A stretch of 18,345 nt of DNA from positions 1 to 18,345 of the forward strand of contig JAFLDQ010000062.1 in the NCBI GenBank assembly GCA_017302355.1. The letters are read 5' to 3'. The notes below the pieces were generated by a model, which worked only from the letters and a program-made list of their open reading frames with translations, had not been told where the DNA came from and did not search any database. The position numbers and the translations under genes are program-made. Source of the DNA: Dechloromonas sp. Its GTDB lineage: Bacteria > Pseudomonadota > Gammaproteobacteria > Burkholderiales > Rhodocyclaceae. How positions within the stretch are numbered: position 1 is the stretch's first letter; the number at the start of each line of letters is the position of its first letter. This document shows, one piece after another, positions 8,027 to 14,085 of this stretch.

Positions 8027-9780
8027 GCACCGTGCCCGACGCCGTGGTGGAGTTGGCGACATCCTCCGGATTCCTGCTGGTCCTGATCCTGGTCCTGCCC
8101 TTTGCCGCAGTTCTGCTGGCCCTGGTTCTCGGCGGGCGCAACCCGCGACGCGTGGCCTTCCTCACCCTTGTGACCGGCCTCGGGCTGGCGATCGCCATCG
8201 CCCTTGCGCTCGCCAGGGGCGGACAACCGCTCATCTACCTGCTTGGCAACTGGGCGCCGCCGCTTGGCGTTGCGCTGCGCGCCGATGGCCTGTCGGTAAC
8301 CATGCTGCTGACCACCGTCGGCGTCATCCTGGGCGTCGCCATCTATGCCCGGAACAATTTCACGACCCCGCCGGGGAGCGGCGAAGAGCGCGCACCCCTG
8401 ATGTTCTGGATACTCCTGATGGCTGTCTGGGGGTCGCTCAACCTGATTTTTCTGGCGGGCGACCTGTTCACCCTCTACGTTGCGCTCGAGCTCGTCACCT
8501 TTGCCGGCGTTCCGCTGGTTTGCCTCGACGGGCGGCCGGCAACCCTGCAGGCCGCCTTGCGCTACCTTCTGTTTGCCCTGGTCGGTTCGGTCCTCTACAT
8601 GCTGGGTGCGGTGCTTCTTTACGGCGCCTACGGCACGCTCGACATTGCCCTGCTGGCCCAGCGTGTCCGGCCCGAGGCGGCGGCCTATGCCGCGGCGGCC
8701 CTGATGACCGGCGGGCTGCTGGCCAAGACCGCGCTCTTTCCGCTCCACCTGTGGTTGCCGCCGGCCCATGCCGGCGCGCCGGCAGCGGCCAGCGCCGTCC
8801 TTTCGGCCCTGGTCGTCAAGGGGTCGTGGTTCCTTGTCGTGCGCCTGTGGTTTGACGTGATGCCGGGCGTGGTGACGTTTTCCGCCGCCCAGGTGCTCGG
8901 TGCGCTGGGCGCCGGCGCGATCGTCCTCGGGAGCGTCGTCGCCTTGCGCCAGGAACGTCTCAAGCTGCTCGTCGCATATTCGACGATGGCGCAGATCGGC
9001 TACCTGTTCCTGATGTTTCCGCTGGCCTTCGACGCGGCGGGCCAGCTCTCGGCGCCGGCGCCCGCCGTGGCCGGGGGCTTGCTGCAGGTGGTATCGCACG
9101 CAACTGCCAAGGCCGGCATGTTCATGGCCGCCGGCCTGATCTACGCCGCGCTCGGCCACGATCGCATCGGCGAACTGGCCGGCGTCGGCCGCGCCATGCC
9201 GGTCGCGACGCTGGCGCTCGCCGTGGCCGGTGTGGCGTTGATGGGGGTGCTGCCGAGCAGCGCCTATGTTGCCAAGAAATTGATGCTTGATGCCGCCGAT
9301 GCCTCGGGGCAATGGTGGTGGACACTGGTCCTGCAGGGTGGTGCGGTGTTTACCGCCGGCTATGTGGTGCTCACGCTGTTCAGCGTCATGCGCCGCGCCC
9401 CCGCGACGGTGCGCCTGAGGACGCGCGTCTCGCCGCTGGCCGAGTGGGTGGCGCTGGCGCTGTCGCTGGCCTCCTTGTTGCTCGTCTTCGCCGTGCCGGC
9501 AATCCCCGAAGCATCGCCGGTCGGCGGACTGGCGTCCGAGACACTCGTCATGCTCGTCGCGCTTGGCCTGGGAGGCGCGCTGCTGGTGTATGGACTGTCT
9601 ACGCAGACGTGGGGCGGGCGCGGGACGGCCGACAGGCCGCTGCGCCGCGCCGGCGCGGCGCTGGGCGCGCTCTTCGCGGGCGCCGACGATCTCGTTCGCC
9701 GCTGGTCGACGGCAACGGCCAGCCTGCTCCTGCTGGTCATGCTGCTCGGCGGCCTGCTCCTGGCGGGCCAGCCCGGATGA
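8023..9780 (+). CDS. mnhD: monovalent cation/proton antiporter subunit D (MnhD/MrpD; MbhH-like, NuoL/M/N homologue)
   Basis: The proton-translocating antiporter-like subunit, 585 residues with about 14 hydrophobic segments. Key charged residues of the NuoL/M/N family are in place: Glu156 in LFTLYVALELVTFAG (TM5), Lys235 in GGLLAKTALFPLHLWLPPAHAGAP (TM7), Lys266 in ALVVKGSW (TM8), and Lys418/Lys419 in SSAYVAKKLML (TM12). The proton-path histidine region VVSHATAKAGMFMAAG is also present. It is the only large antiporter subunit in the cluster, because MrpA is missing. The C-terminal part (after about 470) is longer and less conserved than in a minimal MrpD. It is the last gene of the overlapping chain; the next gene begins 118 bp later. 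The substrate ion (Na+, K+ or Li+) cannot be told from sequence. Confidence 0.95.
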   Translation: MSTVPDAVVELATSSGFLLVLILVLPFAAVLLALVLGGRNPRRVAFLTLVTGLGLAIAIALALARGGQPLIYLLGNWAPPLGVALRADGLSVTMLLTTVGVILGVAIYARNNFTTPPGSGEERAPLMFWILLMAVWGSLNLIFLAGDLFTLYVALELVTFAGVPLVCLDGRPATLQAALRYLLFALVGSVLYMLGAVLLYGAYGTLDIALLAQRVRPEAAAYAAAALMTGGLLAKTALFPLHLWLPPAHAGAPAAASAVLSALVVKGSWFLVVRLWFDVMPGVVTFSAAQVLGALGAGAIVLGSVVALRQERLKLLVAYSTMAQIGYLFLMFPLAFDAAGQLSAPAPAVAGGLLQVVSHATAKAGMFMAAGLIYAALGHDRIGELAGVGRAMPVATLALAVAGVALMGVLPSSAYVAKKLMLDAADASGQWWWTLVLQGGAVFTAGYVVLTLFSVMRRAPATVRLRTRVSPLAEWVALALSLASLLLVFAVPAIPEASPVGGLASETLVMLVALGLGGALLVYGLSTQTWGGRGTADRPLRRAGAALGALFAGADDLVRRWSTATASLLLLVMLLGGLLLAGQPG

Positions 9781-9798
9781 TTCCGGCATCGCCGGGAA
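9781..9798 (+). terminator. weak hairpin directly after the antiporter operon
   Basis: TTCCGGC and GCCGGGAA face each other around ATC, with one bulged G, immediately after the mnhD stop codon. There is no following T-run, so it is a weak candidate for a terminator or a 3'-end stabiliser of the long polycistronic message. The rest of the 118-bp gap to 9899 holds no motif I can defend. Confidence 0.3.
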
Positions 9799-9898
9799 GG
9801 AGCCGGGATGCGTTGTCCTGATATGATGTGGCGCTGGCGATGGTCTGTGGGCCGTCGATCAGTGAATTATTGATGCTGCGACTGAAGAAAGGGTCACA

Positions 9899-10759
9899 AT
9901 GAAAAAACTGTTTGTCGGGGCGCTCGTCGCGGGCAGCCTGTTCGCCACCGGGGCGTTGGCCCAGCAGGCGCCCAACACGCTGGGCAAGATCAAGGCGGCG
10001 AAGGTCATCAACGTCGCTTATGCGGGAGACTCGCTGCCGTTCTCGTTCGCCGGTCCGGACAAGCGGCCGGCCGGTTATTCGATTGACCTGTGCAAGCGCG
10101 TGATCGCCCAGATCGGCCGGGCGGTCGGCATTCCCGATCTCAAGGTGAACTGGCTGGCGGGTTCGACGCCCGAGCGCCTGGAGATGGTCCGTGCCGGCAA
10201 GGCCGACCTCGAATGCGGCAACACCACCCAGACCCTGGCCCGCCTCGCCAATGTCGATTTCTCCAGCCTGATCTTCATCGACGCCGGCAGCGTCATCCTG
10301 CGCGCCGATTCGTCGGCCAACAGCATCGCCGACCTGGCCGGCAAGAAGATCGCCGTACTCAAGGGCACGACGACCGAGAAGCGTCTTGCCGCGATCGTCG
10401 CGAGCGATCTGCCCAACACCACCGTCATTCCGGTGAGCGAGTCCGGCGAAGGCTTGACGATGCTCGAAGAGGGCCGTGTCGATGCCTATGCCGGCGACCG
10501 CGTCAAGCTGGTCGGCATGGCGGCGCAGCGCAACAACTCCGGCAAGTTCGCGCTGCTGACCGAAGAGCTGTCGTTCGAGCCGTATGCGTTGACGCTGCCG
10601 CGCGGCGATTCGGCGCTGCGCCTGGAGGTCAACCGCGCGCTGACCCAGGTCTACCAGAGCGGCGACATCGAGACCGTCTTCCGCGAGTGGTTCGGCAAGA
10701 TGGGCCAGCCGACCGGATTGCTGGCGGCCATGTACCTCCTCAATTCGATCCCCGAGTAA
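9899..10759 (+). CDS. periplasmic amino-acid-type solute-binding protein (family 3, GltI-like)
   Basis: An ABC-transporter substrate-binding protein of 286 residues. The start ATG 9899 has a Shine-Dalgarno-like AAGAAAGGG at 9884-9892. The Sec signal peptide is MKKLFVGALVAGSLFATGALA, with likely cleavage before QQAP. The mature part follows the bacterial SBP_bac_3 pattern: an early INVAYAGDSLPFSFAGPDKRPAGYSIDLCKRV block (lobe 1), GKADLECGNTTQTLAR, hinge strands, IADLAGKKIAVLKGTTTEKRL (lobe 2), VDAYAGDRVKL, and a C-terminal FREWFGKMGQPTG. CGNTTQT and the general build resemble glutamate/aspartate binding proteins, but the ligand is a guess. No permease or ATPase gene lies beside it, so it either serves a transporter encoded elsewhere or acts as a free sensor-type protein. 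Confidence 0.9.
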   Translation: MKKLFVGALVAGSLFATGALAQQAPNTLGKIKAAKVINVAYAGDSLPFSFAGPDKRPAGYSIDLCKRVIAQIGRAVGIPDLKVNWLAGSTPERLEMVRAGKADLECGNTTQTLARLANVDFSSLIFIDAGSVILRADSSANSIADLAGKKIAVLKGTTTEKRLAAIVASDLPNTTVIPVSESGEGLTMLEEGRVDAYAGDRVKLVGMAAQRNNSGKFALLTEELSFEPYALTLPRGDSALRLEVNRALTQVYQSGDIETVFREWFGKMGQPTGLLAAMYLLNSIPE

Positions 10760-10792
10760 TCGCCACCAGTCATTGTCAAGAAGGATCAAAGC

Positions 10793-11233
10793 ATGAACAT
10801 CATCCAGTTGCCGCGCCTTTTCGCCTTCTGTATCGCCCTCGCGGTCTTCCTGCTGGCCGGTTGCGAAACCCAGCCGGCGTTCCAGGTGTCGCAGCCGTCT
10901 TCCCGCATCGGCACCGTCGAATCCATCCGTTCGCAGACCGTGCAGAATCCCAATACCGCCCTCGGCACGATCAGCGGCGCGCTGGTCGGCGGCGTGCTCG
11001 GCAACCAGATCGGCAGCGGCAGGGGCCGGACGGCGGCGACCGTCGTCGGCGCGGCTGGCGGCGCCTATGCGGGGAACCGGATGACCAGCGGAAGCTCGCT
11101 GGTGTGGATCATCGGCATCCGTTACGATGACGGTTCGCTGGCGACCGTCCAGCAGTCGGCATCGCCGAACTTGCGGATTGGCGACCGCGTGCGGGTCACC
11201 AACAACGGAATCGAACTGCTGTCGCGCGGATAG
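10793..11233 (+). CDS. glycine-zipper outer-membrane lipoprotein (SlyB-like)
   Basis: A 146-residue lipoprotein. The signal peptide ends in the lipobox LLAGC (Cys24). The next residue is Glu, so outer-membrane sorting is expected. A glycine-zipper 2TM segment follows (GTISGALVGGVLGNQIGSGRGRTAATVVGAAGGAYAGNRM), as in SlyB/Rcp-type proteins. The C-terminal part is a small beta-rich domain (IIGIRYDDGSLATVQQSASPNLRIGDRVRVTNNGIEL). AAGGA at 10781-10785 serves as ribosome binding site. The gene follows the binding protein by 33 bp and may share its transcript. SlyB-type proteins contribute to outer-membrane integrity, sometimes under PhoP/Mg2+ control, but no such site is visible here. Confidence 0.9.
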   Translation: MNIIQLPRLFAFCIALAVFLLAGCETQPAFQVSQPSSRIGTVESIRSQTVQNPNTALGTISGALVGGVLGNQIGSGRGRTAATVVGAAGGAYAGNRMTSGSSLVWIIGIRYDDGSLATVQQSASPNLRIGDRVRVTNNGIELLSRG

Positions 11234-11285
11234 TCGCCGAGTCGCGCGCCGTCAGGCGCGGAACATCGCCCGACCAGGAGCCAAC

Positions 11286-12377
11286 GTGGATAAGGTCACC
11301 AGAAACATCGCAGTATTCGCACTTCTCGCGTCCGCACTACCCGCCGGCGCCGCGGACCCACACCTGATGTGTTTTGGCAACGAGCCGTCGTGGGGCCTCG
11401 AATTTTCCGGACGAGGTTCCGCGCGGTTGTTGTTCCCCGATCATCGGCCCGCATATTTCCGGGGAAGCGAGACGCGTCTCGACGCCTTGAAGGAAAGTGC
11501 CTGGCGTGGGAAGGCCGTGGGTGGCAAGGGCGGCAACCTCGTGGCCTTCCTGCGCGAAGCGGCGTGCAGCGACGGCATGTCCGACGTCCGGCACCCCGTC
11601 ACGGCGCGCGTTTCGCTACCCGACGGACGCTTCCTCGCCGGCTGCTGCCGCATTCCGGCCGCGCCGAATGCCGCGCCGACGGCGACGATCGAGGGGCCGG
11701 CCTGGAATCTCGTCAGCCTGCCGGGCCATGATTCGAGCGTGCCCGGCGGCACGCAGCGGCCCGTCACGGCGCGCTTCGAGGGGGGGCGCGTCAGCGGTTT
11801 CTCCGGCTGCAACCGTTTCATGGGAAATTACACGGTTGACCGCGACAAGCTGGTCATCGGCACGCTGGCCGGCACGATGATGGCCTGTCCGGAACCCGGG
11901 ATGGCCCTCGAGCGTGCCGTTCACGGCGCCCTGACCGGCGCCCTGCGCTACGCGATCGACGCCGGCCGCCTGACCCTGACGCCCGAGTCCGGCGCGCCGC
12001 TGGTCTTCCAGATGGCGCCCGAACCCAGGCTCGAGGGCGTCAGCTGGGAGGTTACCGGCTTCAACAACGGACGACAGGCGGTGGTGAGCGCGTTGTCCGG
12101 CACCCGGCTGACCCTTGAGTTCCAACAGGGCGCCGTGCAGGGTCACAGCGGATGCAACACATTTCGCGCCACCTACAAGAGCGATGGCGATCGTCTGGCC
12201 GTCGGACCGGCGGCGGCAACGCGCATGGCGTGTGCCGGCGATGGGGTCATGCAGCAGGAACGGGAATTCCTGGCGGCGCTCGCGACGGCAACCCGGTGGA
12301 CCGTCCAGGATGGCATGCTGGACATGCACCGCGCCGACGGCGAGCGGGTGCTGACGGCGAACCCGGTTGCCAAGTGA
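11286..12377 (+). CDS. secreted protein with a COG3650-like N-terminal domain and two META (HslJ-like) domains
   Basis: A 363-residue exported protein of unknown function. The start is GTG 11286, preceded by AGGAG at 11276-11280 with 5-bp spacing; no better start fits the signal peptide (about 22 residues, ending LPAGAA). The first domain (about 24-130, MCFGNEPSWGLEF) resembles the COG3650 domain often found next to META domains. Two META/DUF306 repeats follow. Repeat one (about 140-235) has GCNRFMGNYTVDRDKLVIG, then TMMACPEPGM. Repeat two (about 245-355) has GCNTFRATYKSDGDRLAVG, then TRMACAGDGVM. In each the GCN cysteine and the later AC cysteine may form a disulfide. HslJ in E. coli is an outer-membrane-associated heat-inducible protein; nothing more precise can be inferred. 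A run of seven G (11780-11786) lies in repeat one. Confidence 0.85.
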   Translation: MDKVTRNIAVFALLASALPAGAADPHLMCFGNEPSWGLEFSGRGSARLLFPDHRPAYFRGSETRLDALKESAWRGKAVGGKGGNLVAFLREAACSDGMSDVRHPVTARVSLPDGRFLAGCCRIPAAPNAAPTATIEGPAWNLVSLPGHDSSVPGGTQRPVTARFEGGRVSGFSGCNRFMGNYTVDRDKLVIGTLAGTMMACPEPGMALERAVHGALTGALRYAIDAGRLTLTPESGAPLVFQMAPEPRLEGVSWEVTGFNNGRQAVVSALSGTRLTLEFQQGAVQGHSGCNTFRATYKSDGDRLAVGPAAATRMACAGDGVMQQEREFLAALATATRWTVQDGMLDMHRADGERVLTANPVAK

Positions 12378-12429
12378 GCTTTGCCGAGCCGCTTCGGACC
12401 ATCCGCCATCGCCGATCGGGTCCATCTTC

Positions 12430-13218
12430 ATGAACAGCCGCGCGCGCTGGATCGTCGCCTTTTCGCTGCTGGCGATTGCCGCGGCGTTTCTGCTGCCCGC
12501 CACGCGACAGCCGGTCGAATACCATGACTTCGCCGATCATCGGCACGCCTGGGGGATCGACAACTTTCTCGATGTCGTCTCCAACCTCGGCTTCCTGATC
12601 GCCGGCGTCATCGGCCTGGTCATCGCCCTCGGCGGTCGCGCCCGCTTCGAGTTCGCCGGCGAGCGCTGGCCATTCGTGGTCTTCTTTTCCGGGGTGCTGC
12701 TGACCGCGCTCGGGTCTGGCTACTACCACCTGGCGCCCGACAACGAAACGCTGTTCTGGGATCGCCTGCCGATGACGGTCGCCTTCATGGGGCTGGTGGC
12801 CAGCCAGATCGTCGACCGCATCAACGTGCGGGCCGGGCTCATGCTGCTGTTGCCGATGCTCCTGCTCGGCGTGGCGTCGGTCGTCCATTGGCGGGCGACC
12901 GAACGCATGGGGGTCGGCAATGTCCTGCCCTACGCGATTCTGCAGGGCTACTCGGTGGTCGTCCTGCTGCTGCTGGCCAGACTGCATCCATCGCGCTACA
13001 CCCGCGGCAGCGACATCTACTGGGTATTTGGCTGGTATGTCCTGAGCAAGATCCTCGAGACTTTCGATGGCGAGGTGCTGGCGATCAATCACCATCTCAG
13101 CGGTCACACCCTCAAGCACCTCGCGGCGGCGGCGGGAGCGTTCGTCGTGTGTTACATGCTGGTTCACAGAAACCTCAGGGAGGTTTCCCTGGCGGCGCGG
13201 CAAGTGCCGGCGGATTGA
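12430..13218 (+). CDS. ceramidase-like (alkaline phytoceramidase / CREST family) integral membrane protein
   Basis: A 262-residue membrane protein with about seven helices, matching the alkaline ceramidase family (PF05875) of the CREST hydrolases. Visible family motifs are DHRHAWGIDNFLDVVSNLGFL near the N-terminus, SGYYHLAPDNETLFWDRLPMTVAF (His100, Asp104, Asn105) in the middle, and SGHTLKHLAAA (His226, His230) near the C-terminus. The conserved Ser, Asp and His residues are those that coordinate zinc in CREST enzymes. In eukaryotes the family cleaves the amide of ceramide. Many proteobacterial members occur where no sphingolipid is known, so the substrate here is open. ATG 12430 is the first start before the TM1 sequence; no strong ribosome binding site is seen. 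It lies 52 bp after the META gene. Confidence 0.85.
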   Translation: MNSRARWIVAFSLLAIAAAFLLPATRQPVEYHDFADHRHAWGIDNFLDVVSNLGFLIAGVIGLVIALGGRARFEFAGERWPFVVFFSGVLLTALGSGYYHLAPDNETLFWDRLPMTVAFMGLVASQIVDRINVRAGLMLLLPMLLLGVASVVHWRATERMGVGNVLPYAILQGYSVVVLLLLARLHPSRYTRGSDIYWVFGWYVLSKILETFDGEVLAINHHLSGHTLKHLAAAAGAFVVCYMLVHRNLREVSLAARQVPAD

Positions 13219-13275
13219 AGCAACCCGGCCGAATAATGATGGACATCACGGGGTAGCCCGGAAAGGAAAGCTGTT

Positions 13276-13500
13276 GTGCGTTACGTCTATATGTCGTTGG
13301 TTGTCGTGGTAACGGCGGTCGTGCTGCTGTTCAAGATACAGAACTTCGAGGCGGTCACCATCTCCCTCCTTGGCGCGAGCGTGACGCTGCCCACGTCCGT
13401 GCTGATCATCGGCGTCTATGCCCTCGGGATGGTGTCTGGGAGCGCATTGCTCGGTGTGCTGCGCGGCTGGGTCAAGGGCGCGATGCGCCAGGGCCAATGA
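13276..13500 (+). CDS. small LapA-domain (DUF1049) membrane protein
   Basis: A 74-residue membrane protein starting with GTG 13276, preceded by the purine-rich GAAAGGAAAG. Two helices are seen: YMSLVVVVTAVVLLFKIQNFEAVTISLLG and VTLPTSVLIIGVYALGMVSGSALLGVLRGWV. The IQNFEAVTISLLG-VTLPTSVLII spacing is that of LapA/YciS, where a transmembrane helix is followed by the N-valine-strand pattern and a second helix. LapA in E. coli works with LapB in control of lipopolysaccharide synthesis, but no lapB lies nearby and short LapA-domain proteins occur in other settings. The protein is shorter at the C-terminus than YciS (about 100 residues). Confidence 0.8.
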   Translation: MRYVYMSLVVVVTAVVLLFKIQNFEAVTISLLGASVTLPTSVLIIGVYALGMVSGSALLGVLRGWVKGAMRQGQ

Positions 13501-13551
13501 CGCAGCTCCCATGGTCGGTTTCTTCGTTCTGATGGAAAGGCGGTATCTGTA

Positions 13552-13929
13552 ATGAGCAATTTCTGGGACAACGTGTGGCTTATCGCGTCGACCTTCCTGT
13601 TTGTGGCATATCTGCTGATCCTGTTCCGGATCATCGCCGATCTCTTCCAGGACAGCGAACTGGGCGGCGGGTCCAAGGCGCTGTGGCTGATCTGCCTGAT
13701 CTTCCTGCCGATGCTGACGGCCCTGGTGTATGTGATCGCCCGCGGCAACAGCATGGCCGCGCGGCAGCGGGCCGCGTTCGAACGCTCGCGTTCCGAGGCG
13801 GAGTCCTACATCCGGCAGGTGGCCGGAAAATCGCCCGCCGAACAGATCGCCGACGCCAAGGCGCTGCTCGACAGCGGCACGATCACTCCGGAAGAGTACG
13901 CCCGGCTCAAGGCCAAGGCGCTCGCCTGA
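13552..13929 (+). CDS. PLDc_N / SHOCT domain membrane protein
   Basis: A 125-residue protein. The N-terminal half (about 5-65) holds two helices in the phospholipase-D-nuclease N-terminal (PLDc_N) pattern: WLIASTFLFVAYLLILFRIIADLFQDSELGGGSKALWLICLIFLPMLTALVYVIARG. A charged stretch follows. The last 35 residues are a SHOCT domain (SPAEQIADAKALLDSGTITPEEYARLKAKALA), a short helical oligomerisation motif commonly placed at C-termini. GGAAAGG at 13534-13540 lies somewhat far (11 bp) from the ATG. Such proteins are common and uncharacterised; the domain pair suggests a membrane-anchored oligomer. It is the last gene before a strong bidirectional hairpin. Confidence 0.85.
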   Translation: MSNFWDNVWLIASTFLFVAYLLILFRIIADLFQDSELGGGSKALWLICLIFLPMLTALVYVIARGNSMAARQRAAFERSRSEAESYIRQVAGKSPAEQIADAKALLDSGTITPEEYARLKAKALA

Positions 13930-14035
13930 ACTTCGTTCGCCGGGCGGCGGTCCCGACGAAAATGACCAATTTTCGGCCGTCGACCGCGCTCATGCCCGGT
14001 TTCCGGAAAGGCGTTCCTTCCGCCTGACTTCGCCC

Positions 14036-14064
14036 GCCGGACCCGGGACGCTCCCGGGTCCGGC
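14036..14064. terminator. perfect 13-bp hairpin between converging genes
   Basis: GCCGGACCCGGGA (14036-14048) and its exact reverse complement (14052-14064) are separated by only CGC. It lies in the 156-bp gap between the converging SHOCT gene (ends 13929) and DUF2252 gene (ends 14086), so it can fold in both transcripts. There is no T-run on either side, so termination would be of the GC-hairpin or factor-assisted type. A second, AT-rich small hairpin sits upstream at 13958-13974 (GAAAAT/ATTTTC, 5-nt loop). The remainder of the gap shows nothing else. Confidence 0.7.
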
Positions 14065-14085
14065 AGGTCCGGAGGTCGGTGCGTG

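Noticed and set aside
7861..9789. 642-codon minus-strand ORF
   Set aside because: Shadow of mnhD; Gln/Arg/His-rich translation with no membrane or soluble fold pattern.
9811..9830. TTGTCC and TATGAT near 9813-9828 as a promoter for the binding protein
   Set aside because: The two boxes are only a few bases apart, so they cannot act as a -35/-10 pair.
11245..11260. CGCGCC-GTCA-GGCGCG hairpin between the lipoprotein and META genes
   Set aside because: Only six pairs, no T-run, and such short GC palindromes are expected by chance in this composition.
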